Notes: generated by a model not told the origin, from the sequence alone. Shown: positions 8,794 to 17,841, numbered from the stretch's first letter. The stretch: DNA of 64,000 nt from Terrabacter sp040702505 (GCF_040702505.1 NZ_JBFBLC010000001.1:930001-994000), one strand, 5' to 3'. Translations and numbers: made by a program.

Positions 8794-9812
8794 GCACGCC
8801 CACCTCAGTCAGCACGTCGGCCGGGCCCCCCGGCGCCCCGGTCGACCTCGTCGCCGTGGAGGGGATCCTTCGCCGGCACCTGGGTCCCCAGCCGGCGCGG
8901 CTGGCGCTCGTGGCCATGTCCAGGGACGACAACCCCAAGGCCGTCGTCGTCGCCACGCCGGTGGGTGGGGCTCCCGCGCTCGCCGTCAAGGCGGCGCTGA
9001 CCCCAGGTGCCGCCGAGTCGGTGCGCGCGGAGGCCGCCGCGCTCACGCGCCTCGCCGAGCTGGACCCCGGCCTCGTCGAGGGCACCGTCCCGCGGCCGAT
9101 CGCCTTGCACGACACGGCCGCCGGCACGTTCCTCGTGACCACGGTCGCGACCGGTCGCCCGCTCTCCGTGGACTACCACCGCTGGCACCACACCGGCCGA
9201 CGCCGGGATGTGCGTGCCGACTTCGCCGCCGCGGCGGCCTGGCTCTCCCGCCTGCACGCCCTCGCCGTCCCCTCGGTGCCCGAGCCCGACACCGGCCGCC
9301 TCCTGCAGGCCCGCTGGGCCGGCGAGGAGCTGGGGCAGGCAGCCGCCGACGTATGCCGTGGGGCCCGTGAGCGCGTCGGCGAGCTCGACGCGACCCACGT
9401 CGCACACGGCGACTTCTGGTTCGGCAACGTCCTGCGGACCGGGCGCCGGGTCAGCGGGGTCGTCGACTGGGAGCACACCGTGTTCGGCTCCTCCCCGCTG
9501 TGGGACCGGGTGCGCTTCGCGCTCGCCTACACCCTCTACCTCGACCGGCACACCGCCGGGGGAGCCCCGGTGCACGGCCACGCCGGCCTTCGGGCAGTGG
9601 CCTGGGGAGACCCGGTGCGACACCTGCTGCGCGGCCAGGGCTGGTACGCCGACCTCGTGTCCGCGTTCATCGCCCCGGGCGCCGAGCGCGAGCTCCGCGC
9701 CGTCCCCTGGCGCGCCGCCCTTCTCGTCGGTCTCGCCCAGGTGGCGGCCGGCAGCGACGAACCGGAGTTCGCCCGCGCACACGCACTTCTCCTCACGGAG
9801 GTAGGACCATGA
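8790..9812 (+). CDS. APH/choline-kinase-fold phosphotransferase
   Basis: 340 residues. The catalytic loop HGDFWFGNV (His206, Asp208, Asn213) and the Mg2+-binding Asp in VVDWEH (Asp226) mark the aminoglycoside-phosphotransferase/choline-kinase fold. In a polysaccharide operon it is more likely to phosphorylate a sugar, choline-like substituent or lipid-linked intermediate than an antibiotic; this is inference. ATGA overlaps join it to the small upstream ORF and to the downstream polymerase. Confidence 0.85.
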   Translation: MSTPTSVSTSAGPPGAPVDLVAVEGILRRHLGPQPARLALVAMSRDDNPKAVVVATPVGGAPALAVKAALTPGAAESVRAEAAALTRLAELDPGLVEGTVPRPIALHDTAAGTFLVTTVATGRPLSVDYHRWHHTGRRRDVRADFAAAAAWLSRLHALAVPSVPEPDTGRLLQARWAGEELGQAAADVCRGARERVGELDATHVAHGDFWFGNVLRTGRRVSGVVDWEHTVFGSSPLWDRVRFALAYTLYLDRHTAGGAPVHGHAGLRAVAWGDPVRHLLRGQGWYADLVSAFIAPGAERELRAVPWRAALLVGLAQVAAGSDEPEFARAHALLLTEVGP

Positions 9813-11209
9813 CGACCACGACCACAACGTCGACCTCGGCGACAGGCCCGACAGCAGCCCCGACAGCAGCCCCGACGGCGGGCCCGACGACGGCCGTCCC
9901 GGGCACGGCCCGGCAGGACCTCACCCCGGTGCGGCGGCCGAGGCGCGGGCGGGTCGAACCGGCATCGCTCTCCCTCCGGTGCATCCTCGTGGCCTCCGTC
10001 GCGGGCCTGCCGCTCCTGGTCCCGACGGGGCCGGGGAACACCTCTCCCGCAGACCTGCCGATCCTTCTCGCGATCGGTGGCGTCGTGCTGTGGCTCTCGC
10101 GCAACCGTGTACGCCTCCACGTGCCCTACGCGCTCGGCGTGTGGCTGCTGCTGCTCGCCGGCGCGGTCGCGGCGTTCACCCACCAGGACGTCGGCTCCAC
10201 GGCGGTGCTGGCCCAGGACCTCTTCCTGCTGGTCTGGGGCGGCGCCGTCGCCAGCGCGGTCCGGGCGGACCGTTCGCTCCTGCGCCTGGTCTGCGCCAGC
10301 TGGTCCTGGACCGCCGCCGTGTGTGCCGGGCTGCTCGTGGTCGGCCGGCTCGCGGGCATCGCGTGGCTCGCCGGGCAGACGCTCCGCGACGGGTCGCGGT
10401 CCGCGCTCACCTTCGGCGACCCCAACCTCGCCGGCAACTACTTCGTCGTCTCCCTCTTCCTCGTCCTCGCCTCGCGCTACCCGCGTCGGCGCCTCCCGCG
10501 CGCCGGGGTGGTGGCGCTGCTGCTGCTCGCGATCCTCTTCACCGGCTCCAACGGCGCCATGGTGTCGACGCTCGTGGGCCTCGGCGTCGCCGCCGTCGTC
10601 GGGGCGTGGCGCTCGCGAGGGGCTCTCGCGGCGCTGGGAGTCGCCTGCGTCCTGGCGCTGGGTGCGAGCCTGCTCGTCACGTCGGTGGACTGGGCGTCGC
10701 TGCAGGCCCGGGCCGCCGCCGGACCACCGGTCCTGCACGACTCGGTCGGCCGCGGCGACTCCTCCAGCCAGGACCGGCAGGTCCTCTTCCACGAGGGCGT
10801 CAAGCTCTTCTGGAACGGCAACCTCGTCGGCATCGGGGCAGGACGCACCAAGGAGGCCCTCGCCGCGCAGCCCGCCCCCTACATCAAGGAGGCGCACAAT
10901 GACTACGTGGCGACGCTCGTCGAGCTCGGCCTGGTCGGCGGCGTCGGCCTGGTCGTCCTGCTCGCCACGGTCGCGACCCGGCTCGCGCGGGTGGCGGGCC
11001 GCCGGGGCAGGCGGGATTCCCGCACGCGGGACCTGCTCCCCTCCCCGCACTTCCTCGTCGCGGCCGCGGCGGCGTTCCTCGTGTCCGGAATGTTCTACGA
11101 GGTGCTCCACTTCCGCCACCTGTGGGCCTTCCTGGGCCTGGTGGCCGGTCTCGACCTGCTCGGGGGCGACCCGTCCGAGCCGGCGCCCCTGACCACCGGG
11201 AGGCGGTGA
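9809..11209 (+). CDS. O-antigen ligase/polymerase (Wzy_C) family membrane protein
   Basis: 466 residues. After a Thr/Ala/Pro-rich N-terminal tail of about 45 residues come many hydrophobic helices (for example ILVASVAGLPLL, LGVWLLLLAGAVAAF, GVVALLLLAILF), a large loop, then EAHNDYVATLVELGLVGG, the Wzy_C signature. These proteins polymerise or ligate lipid-linked repeat units on the outer face of the membrane. The ATG chosen overlaps the previous stop; translation from upstream starts would run through the kinase gene in another frame. Followed 1 base later by the flippase. Confidence 0.9.
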   Translation: MTTTTTTSTSATGPTAAPTAAPTAGPTTAVPGTARQDLTPVRRPRRGRVEPASLSLRCILVASVAGLPLLVPTGPGNTSPADLPILLAIGGVVLWLSRNRVRLHVPYALGVWLLLLAGAVAAFTHQDVGSTAVLAQDLFLLVWGGAVASAVRADRSLLRLVCASWSWTAAVCAGLLVVGRLAGIAWLAGQTLRDGSRSALTFGDPNLAGNYFVVSLFLVLASRYPRRRLPRAGVVALLLLAILFTGSNGAMVSTLVGLGVAAVVGAWRSRGALAALGVACVLALGASLLVTSVDWASLQARAAAGPPVLHDSVGRGDSSSQDRQVLFHEGVKLFWNGNLVGIGAGRTKEALAAQPAPYIKEAHNDYVATLVELGLVGGVGLVVLLATVATRLARVAGRRGRRDSRTRDLLPSPHFLVAAAAAFLVSGMFYEVLHFRHLWAFLGLVAGLDLLGGDPSEPAPLTTGRR

Positions 11210-11210
11210 C

Positions 11211-12494
11211 GTGTTCGTCCGTTCCGACACCGTCCGCCGTCCGCGCCGGCTCCGCCTGCCCGGGCGCGCCGTCCTCGACAACATCACGGCCCGCCTCGTC
11301 GCGGTGGTCGCGCTGGGGCTCGGCACGATCGTCGTCGCGCGCACCGGCGGCGCCGAGGACGTCGGCATCCTGGCCCTGCTGCGCGTCGTCCCCGGCCTCG
11401 TAGGAGTGCTCGCCGCCTGCGGCCTGCCCGGGGCGATGGGCTACTTCCTCGCCGGCCCGCGCTCCACCGAGCCCAGGCTGTGGCCGACGATCCTCGCGCT
11501 GCTCGCGGCGGGCATCGCCCTCGGGACCGCGGCGTGGCTGGTGCTGCTCCCGGCGATCCACGCGGTGCTCCTGCCGACGACCACCACGCTCGTGATGCTC
11601 CTGGCCGGGGTCAGCGTCGGCACCCAGCTGCCGGTGGCGGTCGTCAAGGCGAGCCTGCAGGGCCTCGACGACCGGAGGGGCTCCAACGTCGTCACGGCGT
11701 CCGAGGAGGCGGCCTTCCTCCCCGCGTTCGGCGTCGCCTACCTGCTGGGCCTGCGCGGTCCGCTGCTCCTCGTGGTCGTGCTGATCGCGGCGGACGTCCT
11801 GGTCGCCGTCGCCGGGTGGGTCAGGCTGACGCGCCAGGTGCATTCTCGGGGGATGCGCCTGACCGGCCGGCCCGACCGGGAGCTCGCCCGCTCCGTCGTG
11901 TCGTTCGGGCTGCTCGGCCAGGTGGGCGGCGTGGTCAACCTGCTCAACCTGCGTCTCGACTTCCTCGTCCTCGGCTCGCTGGCCGGGGCGGCACCGTTGG
12001 GGGTGTATGCCGTGGCCTCGAAGTTCGCGGAGCTGGTCAAGCTCCCGGCGCTCGCCGTGACGTGGGTCAGCTACCCGCGGATCGCCCGCCTCGGCCCGGA
12101 GGGCTCCGTGCCGTTGATGCGCCGGCAGCTGCCGTGGCTGGCCGGTCTCGGCGTCGTGGGCGCGGTCGTGCTGGCCCTGGCCGCCCGGCCGCTCCTGCCG
12201 CTCCTCTACGGTCAGGAGTTCGTCACCGCCGTGGTGCCGGCCGCGATCATCTCCGTCGGGCTGGTCGCCTCACCTGCCGGCGGCCTGGCGAGCGGCTACC
12301 TGCTCGGGACCCGGCGGCCGGGGACGAACTCGTTGCTGCAGGCAGGAGGGCTGGTGGCCACGCTCGTGCTCGACTTCCTGCTCATCCCGAGGTTCGAGGT
12401 CATCGGGGCCGCGTCGGCGAGTGCCGTCGCCTACCTCGTCACCGACCTCGGCACGGTGCTGGTCGTGCGACGTCTCCTCGCCGGTGCGTCATGA
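11211..12494 (+). CDS. Wzx-like polysaccharide flippase (MOP superfamily)
   Basis: 427 residues with about 12 hydrophobic helices. The pattern LDFLVLGSLAGAAPLGVYAVASKFAEL and later VIGAASASAVAYLV is typical of Wzx/RfbX transporters, which flip undecaprenyl-linked repeat units across the membrane. GTG start two bases after the preceding stop. Its stop overlaps the ATG of the lipoprotein gene. Together with the Wzy-like and Wzz-like genes it makes a complete Wzx/Wzy set. Confidence 0.9.
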   Translation: MFVRSDTVRRPRRLRLPGRAVLDNITARLVAVVALGLGTIVVARTGGAEDVGILALLRVVPGLVGVLAACGLPGAMGYFLAGPRSTEPRLWPTILALLAAGIALGTAAWLVLLPAIHAVLLPTTTTLVMLLAGVSVGTQLPVAVVKASLQGLDDRRGSNVVTASEEAAFLPAFGVAYLLGLRGPLLLVVVLIAADVLVAVAGWVRLTRQVHSRGMRLTGRPDRELARSVVSFGLLGQVGGVVNLLNLRLDFLVLGSLAGAAPLGVYAVASKFAELVKLPALAVTWVSYPRIARLGPEGSVPLMRRQLPWLAGLGVVGAVVLALAARPLLPLLYGQEFVTAVVPAAIISVGLVASPAGGLASGYLLGTRRPGTNSLLQAGGLVATLVLDFLLIPRFEVIGAASASAVAYLVTDLGTVLVVRRLLAGAS

Positions 12495-13519
12495 GTCGGC
12501 GTCGCGCCGGGGCCGCACTGTCCCTCGCGGCGACCCTCCTCGTGGCGGGTTGCAGCGGCTCGCCGCAGGGCTCAGCGCCCTCGAGCAGCACGCCTCCCGA
12601 GCCCGCCGTCGTCGCCGCGCGTGCGCCCACCGCCGGCAAGTACGTCGAGCTGGTCAAGGAGCTCCGGGCCAGGGGCACGGGGGTGTGGATCGAGTCGGAC
12701 TTCGTCAAGGCGTACCTGGCCGGGGACGCGCGCTACCGCCAGGTCGTCGGCGCGGCGCTGGGGCTCGCCCGGCAGCCGGGAGTGGCGGGCATCAAGGTGG
12801 CCGACGAGCTCGGCTACCACGACGGCACCACGTCCGAGCAGGCCTTGGCCCTGCTGCGTCAGGCCGTCCACGACATCCACGCCGCGTCCCCGGGGACCAA
12901 GGTGCTCATCGACGTCGTCGTGCCCGAGCTGGGCTGCCTGTCCTGGCTGCCGACGTCGACCCCGACGATGCGCATGTGCGGCGCCGACGCGCAGAGCGCC
13001 AACCCGGGCGCGACCATCGCCGCCGTGGACGCGTACGCGTCGACCGGTGTCGACGTGATCGACCTCAGCCCGGGCCTGCAGGACGACAGCTGGTATGTAG
13101 CCCAGGGGACCTCGCGTGACGAGGCCATGCGCCAGTGCTGGCGCGAGGCCGTGCGACGGTGGGGGAGCCGGGTCACCCTCCAGGCGCGCAAGGCGCTGGC
13201 CCACCCGGGCCCCTACACCGGAGGTGAGGCCACCGCCCAGGCCGACGTGCACACCTACGTCGACATCCCCCTCGCCGCGGGTGCCAAGGCGGTCGACATC
13301 TGGACGTGGGCCCAGCAGTACAAGGGCCAGGTCTACACGCTCACCGACCCCGGGGGCGCCCCGAACGCGCTGACCCGTGCCCTGCAACAGAGGCGGAAGG
13401 AAGGAGCACGGCTGTGGACACACATGACGCCGTCCCTCTACCAGGTGGATCGGGCACACGACGTGCCGGAGGTGACGCAGCAGTTCGACGTCGTCCTCGT
13501 CGCGGCCGGGACCGGCTGA
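12491..13519 (+). CDS. exported lipoprotein, possibly glycoside-hydrolase-like TIM barrel
   Basis: 342 residues with a lipoprotein signal: basic N-terminus, hydrophobic stretch and the lipobox LLVAGC (Cys20), then a Ser/Pro-rich linker. The mature part has a barrel-like succession: VWIESDFVKAYL, VAGIKVADELGYH, TKVLIDVVVPELGC, GVDVIDLSPGLQ, KAVDIWTWAQQYKGQVY. The Glu in KVADELG and Asp/Glu in IDVVVPELG could be catalytic acids. It could trim, modify or bind the exported polysaccharide; no family was recognised with certainty. Confidence 0.7.
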   Translation: MSRRRAGAALSLAATLLVAGCSGSPQGSAPSSSTPPEPAVVAARAPTAGKYVELVKELRARGTGVWIESDFVKAYLAGDARYRQVVGAALGLARQPGVAGIKVADELGYHDGTTSEQALALLRQAVHDIHAASPGTKVLIDVVVPELGCLSWLPTSTPTMRMCGADAQSANPGATIAAVDAYASTGVDVIDLSPGLQDDSWYVAQGTSRDEAMRQCWREAVRRWGSRVTLQARKALAHPGPYTGGEATAQADVHTYVDIPLAAGAKAVDIWTWAQQYKGQVYTLTDPGGAPNALTRALQQRRKEGARLWTHMTPSLYQVDRAHDVPEVTQQFDVVLVAAGTG

Positions 13520-14157
13520 GCCGGAGCCGGATCGTCGGCGCCGACGTCAGCCGCGCCCGCCGGTCCCTCGACGTCGTTGTCTCCGCGCTCGCGCTCGTGC
13601 TCACCGCGCCGATCCTGCTCGTGGCCGCGGCAGCCATCCGGGCGACGAGCTCCGGCCCCGTGCTGTTCCGCCAGCAGCGCCTGGGGGCCGGGCGCCGGCC
13701 CTTCACCATCCTGAAGCTGCGGACCATGACGACCGGCGGCCCCGGCCTCGACATCACCATGCGCAGCGACCCCCGTGTCACGCCCGTCGGGTCCGTGCTG
13801 CGGCGCACCTCCCTCGACGAGCTGCCCCAGCTGCTCAACGTGCTCCGCGGCGAGATGACGCTGGTCGGCCCGCGACCCGAGACGGTCGCGCTGGCCGACG
13901 GCTACCCGGCCCGCTGCCGGTGGGTCCTGGAGCACACGCCCGGCCTCACCGGCCCGGCGCAGATCCGCCTGCGCGACGCGCGCGTCCTCGACCTGCGGGC
14001 TGCAGGCAGTGCGCCCGTCGACCCCCAGCGGTGGTACCTCGAGGAGATCGTGCCGCGCCGCGTCGAGCTCGACGCCACCTACCTGCGCGACCCGACGCTG
14101 CGCCGCACGCTCGTCGTGCTGCTGCAGACGGCCGTCTACCTGCTGCGGCCCCAATAG
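13414..14157 (+). CDS. bacterial sugar transferase (undecaprenyl-phosphate phosphoglycosyltransferase)
   Basis: About 247 residues of the initiating-enzyme family (PF02397 type): one N-terminal hydrophobic helix (VVVSALALVLTAPILLVA), then GPVLFRQQRLG, FTILKLRTM, LRRTSLDELPQLLNVLRGEMTLVGPRPE (read in two blocks) and GLTGPAQIRLR. It attaches the first sugar-1-phosphate to undecaprenyl phosphate. There is no polytopic N-terminal domain, so it is the short WcaJ-like monotopic form. Start: GTG at 13414 with AAGGAG seven bases upstream, which implies a 106-base out-of-frame overlap with the lipoprotein gene; a later non-standard start cannot be excluded. Confidence 0.88.
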   Translation: MDTHDAVPLPGGSGTRRAGGDAAVRRRPRRGRDRLSRSRIVGADVSRARRSLDVVVSALALVLTAPILLVAAAAIRATSSGPVLFRQQRLGAGRRPFTILKLRTMTTGGPGLDITMRSDPRVTPVGSVLRRTSLDELPQLLNVLRGEMTLVGPRPETVALADGYPARCRWVLEHTPGLTGPAQIRLRDARVLDLRAAGSAPVDPQRWYLEEIVPRRVELDATYLRDPTLRRTLVVLLQTAVYLLRPQ

Positions 14158-14177
14158 CCCGGTCCCCCTCCCGGGAG

Positions 14178-14207
14178 GACCCCGGTGGCCCGTGGGCCAC
14201 CGGGGTC
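14178..14207. terminator. bidirectional terminator between convergent genes
   Basis: A perfect 14-bp stem (GACCCCGGTGGCCC with its complement) and a two-base spacer, between the end of the exopolysaccharide operon and the end of the opposing MBL-Rieske gene. No long T tract, as is common in high-GC genomes. Confidence 0.8.
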
Positions 14208-14257
14208 TTCGTCGCCGGGACTCTCCCGCCGTCGAGATGTCCGGGCACGGCGTGAGC

Positions 14258-15847
14258 TCAGGGCGCCGTCCGGGCGGTCGCGGCCTCGCGGCTCACCGCG
14301 AGCGGGTCGCACCGGGCGTTGAGGCACGCCCCCGTCTCGAGGTCGAACTCGAAGTTGTGGCCGAGGCAGCGCAGCTTCCCGTCGTGGATGATGCCGCCGT
14401 ACTGCAGGTCCTCGCCCGCGTGCGGGCAGTAGCGGCTCACGACGTACTCCCTCTCGCCCTCGCTGAGCACCACGGTCTCCGCGGGGTCGCGGTGGGTCTC
14501 GTAGTCCTCGACCGCCTCGAGCGCGTCCTGGTCGGCGTGCTTGAGCAGGCCGACGAGGTAGTCGTTGTAGACATCGGGCTCGCGGCTGGCGCGGATGCGC
14601 AGGGAGAGGAAGAGGTCCTCCCAACGGATCCGCCCGGTGAGGACCGCGTCCAGCCAGCGCGCCTCGACGGTCAGGTGGTAGCCCGGCGTCCGGTCGCTCG
14701 GGGTGAGGTCGACCTCCGTCGTGTCGGGCCCCAGGCGCACGTCCCACGTGCCCCCGGCGCGGCCGAGCACCTCGAAGCGCACCGTCATGCCGATCCGCCG
14801 CAGGAAGTAGTCGGAGAGCGCGCCGAGGCTCAGGAAGTGCTCGCGGAAGCGCTCGGCGAGCCGGCTCTCGGGTCCGGGGTCGGGCAGCGCGGCGTGGACC
14901 GCGGCGATCTCGGGAGCCCGGCGCTGCGCATACGCCCGCAGGTAGTCGGAGGTGTCGTCGAAGGAGAAGTCGGCCCACATCGGGTCGCGCTCGACCTCAC
15001 CCGTCCCGGCGTCCAGCCGGTCGCCCGGGAGCAGGACGAGCGAGGTCTGGGCGGGCAGGCGCTCCCTGAGGAAGTCGAGGGCCTGGCCCTGGTGCGGGAA
15101 GATCCCCGGGTGCTCCGCCGTCGGGTTGTGCTGCGAGACAGCGGGGTCGAGGAAGGCGGGCGGCCCGGCATACGGCATGACGATCTTCGGGGGCGCCGAG
15201 CGGAGCAGCCGCGTCACGGCCCGGAACTTGCCCAGGCGCTTCTCGGCGCTGATGCGCTCGATGACCTCGGGTGGGTAGTCGTAGCAGATCGGGTGCCAGG
15301 AGGCGCCCGACATCTGCACGCCCATGACGTCGATCGGGCGGTCGACCTCCTCGGCGGCGCGGCGCAGCTGGCTGACGCTGAGGCGCGCGTCGTTGGTGTG
15401 CAGCACGGCGTGGCCGTCGACGAAGACGAGGATGGCCGCGTCGTGGCACATCGGGCTGAGCTCGGGGATGACCGTGACCCAGTCGCCGCGGTCGTCGAGC
15501 GGGAAGCGCTCCCAGGCGTCGAGCTCGATGACGACGTTGCGGATGCCGGCCCCGGCGATGCGGTTGCGCATCTCCCGCGAGGGGTAGCGCGGGATGACCA
15601 GGCGCGTGGACGGCGAGAGTCGTTGCAGGAGCGGCAGATCGAGGTGGTCGAGGTGCTCGTGGGAGATCGCGACCCAGTCGGCGTCGAGCATCCGCGGGGT
15701 GCGCACGTGGGCGTTGTCCGGGAACGGGAACCAGGAGGCGAGGAAGGCGCCACCCGGTGACATCCAGGGGTCGCAGAGCATCCGCACGCCCGGCGCGTCG
15801 ATCCGCAGTCCGGCGTGGCCGAGGGAGGTGACGAGTGGTCCGTTCAT
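14258..15847 (-). CDS. metallo-beta-lactamase-fold hydrolase with C-terminal Rieske domain
   Basis: About 529 residues. The N-terminal half is an MBL fold with the metal motif HEHLDH (His63, His65, Asp67, His68). The last 60 residues hold a Rieske [2Fe-2S] site: CPHAGEDL followed 16 residues later by CLGHNFEF. A fusion of Rieske and MBL domains also occurs in CMP-N-acetylneuraminate hydroxylase, but there the Rieske domain is N-terminal. No sialic acid genes are visible nearby. Start chosen at the ATG just before the conserved TSLGHAG block; an in-frame GTG lies 42 bases upstream. Convergent with the exopolysaccharide operon. Substrate unknown. Confidence 0.8.
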   Translation of the reverse strand: MNGPLVTSLGHAGLRIDAPGVRMLCDPWMSPGGAFLASWFPFPDNAHVRTPRMLDADWVAISHEHLDHLDLPLLQRLSPSTRLVIPRYPSREMRNRIAGAGIRNVVIELDAWERFPLDDRGDWVTVIPELSPMCHDAAILVFVDGHAVLHTNDARLSVSQLRRAAEEVDRPIDVMGVQMSGASWHPICYDYPPEVIERISAEKRLGKFRAVTRLLRSAPPKIVMPYAGPPAFLDPAVSQHNPTAEHPGIFPHQGQALDFLRERLPAQTSLVLLPGDRLDAGTGEVERDPMWADFSFDDTSDYLRAYAQRRAPEIAAVHAALPDPGPESRLAERFREHFLSLGALSDYFLRRIGMTVRFEVLGRAGGTWDVRLGPDTTEVDLTPSDRTPGYHLTVEARWLDAVLTGRIRWEDLFLSLRIRASREPDVYNDYLVGLLKHADQDALEAVEDYETHRDPAETVVLSEGEREYVVSRYCPHAGEDLQYGGIIHDGKLRCLGHNFEFDLETGACLNARCDPLAVSREAATARTAP

Positions 15848-15925
15848 CCCTCGACGATCCGCCGTCAGCCCCGCGCCGGGAACCGACACGGGGCTGACGC
15901 AGGCCTACGTCGTTTGACGGAGAGC

Positions 15926-16381
15926 TCAGCGGCCGCAGAGGTGGCGCAGGGCCGTCACGTGCTCGGTGACGGCCGCCAGGCTGCCCGAGGCGCGGTCCGA
16001 CGAGCGGTCCGACGGCGAGCCGACGGTGACGGCGACGCGGTAGGCGGCCAGGTCGTCCGCGAGGTTCTGCGCCATCTCACGGGCGTCGTCCGAGGCCGTC
16101 GTCCGCGCCACCTCGGCGGCCCGGCCCCGGGCGGCGTCGACGTGGGCCCGGGCGGTCGCTGCTGGGACTCCACGCCGTGCTCCGTCGGTGACCGTCGTCG
16201 CCGCCGCGACGAGTGTCCCGACGGCCACGCAGTCGGGCCTGGTGGCAGGCCCCGTCGAGGGGGCGGCGCCCCCGCGTGACGCGCCGGCGGCGGCCAGGGC
16301 GGACCCCAGGGCCACGACGAGGGTGAGGCCGATGCCGAGCAGCAGCTGCCGGCGGCGGGTGGAGCTCGTGGTGGTGGTCAT
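15926..16381 (-). CDS. small membrane-anchored or secreted protein, function unknown
   Basis: 151 residues: short Thr/Ser/Arg-rich N-terminus, one hydrophobic segment (LLLGIGLTLVVALGSALAAAG) acting as a signal or anchor, then an Ala-rich helical outer domain with two cysteines (DCVAVG and LRHLCGR) that could form a disulfide. Its ATG overlaps the stop of the upstream beta-helix gene, so the two are co-translated and probably act together at the cell surface. No family recognised. Confidence 0.7.
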   Translation of the reverse strand: MTTTTSSTRRRQLLLGIGLTLVVALGSALAAAGASRGGAAPSTGPATRPDCVAVGTLVAAATTVTDGARRGVPAATARAHVDAARGRAAEVARTTASDDAREMAQNLADDLAAYRVAVTVGSPSDRSSDRASGSLAAVTEHVTALRHLCGR

Positions 16382-17841
16382 GGTGTCGCCCCGCTCGCTG
16401 TCGTCGGTTGGTACTCGTAGGCGCCGCGGTCGTCATAGCTGCGCACGCCCACTCCGGTGTTCGGGGTGCTCGGGTCGTCGACCCGTGGCTTCGACGCGGC
16501 GTCGAGGGTCGGCTGGCCGGGAGCACTGGAGTTCGCCGAGTCGATGGCGGGGGACCCGGCCCGCAAGGTGAAGACACCCTGCGACGGGCTGGTCCAGCGC
16601 GGGTCGGCCTGCAGGCCGTGAGGCTCCTGGCCGCTGGCGCTCTGGAATGCGGCGAGCGAGGTGTAGGAGGTCGACCCCCAGACCATCATGGTGCCGCCGC
16701 TGACGGTGAGGTTCACGAGGTCGTGGTCGAGGGTGGTGCCGAGCTGCGAGGTGCCGTCGACGCGCAGGTTGCCCCTCGTTCGCGGGCACTTGACCGTGCC
16801 GCCGGCCCCGTCGGGGCAGTTGACCCCGTTGTCGACGGAGACGTTGTCGGCGAAGGTGAAGCCGCTCGAGGTCCCGGACGGCACGCCCTCGAGGTTGATG
16901 CCGGCGCTGACGTTGTCGTAGACGGTGTTGCCCACGACCGAGCTGCCCGTGACGCCGTAGTCGTCGATGCCGTGGTCGCCGGTGATGCACCCCGAGGTGT
17001 TGCCGCTGCTCGGCGCGTTGCAGTTGGTGAGGGCGACGGTGGTGAACCCCTTGTTGTGGTAGCTCACGTTGTCCACGATCGTGTTGCCGTCCCCGCCGGG
17101 GTAGGACTGGATGCCCGAGTCCTCGTTGTCGTGCACCCGGTTGCCGCTGACGACGTTGCCCGGGGCGCGCAGGTCGATGCCCACGGCGTTGCGCACGTAG
17201 CCGTACGCGTTCCACGAGCTCTCGTTGCCGGTGACCTGGTTGCCCGTGGACCCGTTCGTCAGGTAGATGCCCGACGCGGAGTTGTCGGTCACGAGGTTGC
17301 CCGTCACGACCGAGCTGGTCATGGCGTTGAGGTACATGCCGTATGCCGTGGAGCCGTTGACCCGCTGCCCTGACCCGCGAGCCGTGTTGCCCGACAGCCG
17401 GATCCCGGTGGCGTTGTAGACGTAGAACGCGTTGCTCGTGGAGTTCTGCACGGTGAAGCCCGACACGGTGATCCAGCTCTGGTTCGAGATCGTGAAGCCG
17501 TGTATGGCTCCCGAGATCGTCACGGACGCGCCCGGTGCGGGCTGGAACGTGATGGGGGCGCTGGACGTGCCGGAGTGCCAGGGGAAGACCTCGTCGGTGT
17601 AGGTGCCCGACGACACCAGGACGGTCTGCCCCGCGAGGGCCACCTTGGCGGCCTTGGCGATGGTGCAGAAGGGCACCGCGGCCGTGCCGGAACCGGAGTC
17701 GGAGCAGCCGCTGCCGCCCACGTAGAGGTAGGTGGCGGCCCCGGCCGCCGATCCGACCGGGCCGGCGGCGAGGCCCAGCCCGGCGAGGAGGATGCCGGCG
17801 GTGAGCGATGCCCGCCGCCCGTTGGTGCTTGGTGGAGCCAT
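16378..17841 (-). CDS. secreted right-handed parallel beta-helix protein
   Basis: About 487 residues. After a signal peptide (ILLAGLGLAAGPVGSAAGA, cleavage near AGA-ATY) come many short Asn/Gly/Val-rich coils such as GNLVTDNSASGIYLTN, GNRVHDNEDSGIQSY and GNTVYDNVSAGINLEG, the PbH1/NosD-type repeats found in polysaccharide lyases, C5-epimerases and surface adhesins. Start at the ATG preceded by GGAAGGAC; the longer open frame upstream lacks a ribosome site. Near an exopolysaccharide operon, it may act on a polysaccharide, but no catalytic triad is evident. Confidence 0.85.
   Translation of the reverse strand: MAPPSTNGRRASLTAGILLAGLGLAAGPVGSAAGAATYLYVGGSGCSDSGSGTAAVPFCTIAKAAKVALAGQTVLVSSGTYTDEVFPWHSGTSSAPITFQPAPGASVTISGAIHGFTISNQSWITVSGFTVQNSTSNAFYVYNATGIRLSGNTARGSGQRVNGSTAYGMYLNAMTSSVVTGNLVTDNSASGIYLTNGSTGNQVTGNESSWNAYGYVRNAVGIDLRAPGNVVSGNRVHDNEDSGIQSYPGGDGNTIVDNVSYHNKGFTTVALTNCNAPSSGNTSGCITGDHGIDDYGVTGSSVVGNTVYDNVSAGINLEGVPSGTSSGFTFADNVSVDNGVNCPDGAGGTVKCPRTRGNLRVDGTSQLGTTLDHDLVNLTVSGGTMMVWGSTSYTSLAAFQSASGQEPHGLQADPRWTSPSQGVFTLRAGSPAIDSANSSAPGQPTLDAASKPRVDDPSTPNTGVGVRSYDDRGAYEYQPTTASGATP

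Noticed and set aside
8790..9812. Antibiotic-resistance phosphotransferase
   Set aside because: The fold matches, but it is translationally coupled inside a polysaccharide operon and shows no specific resemblance to a known resistance enzyme.
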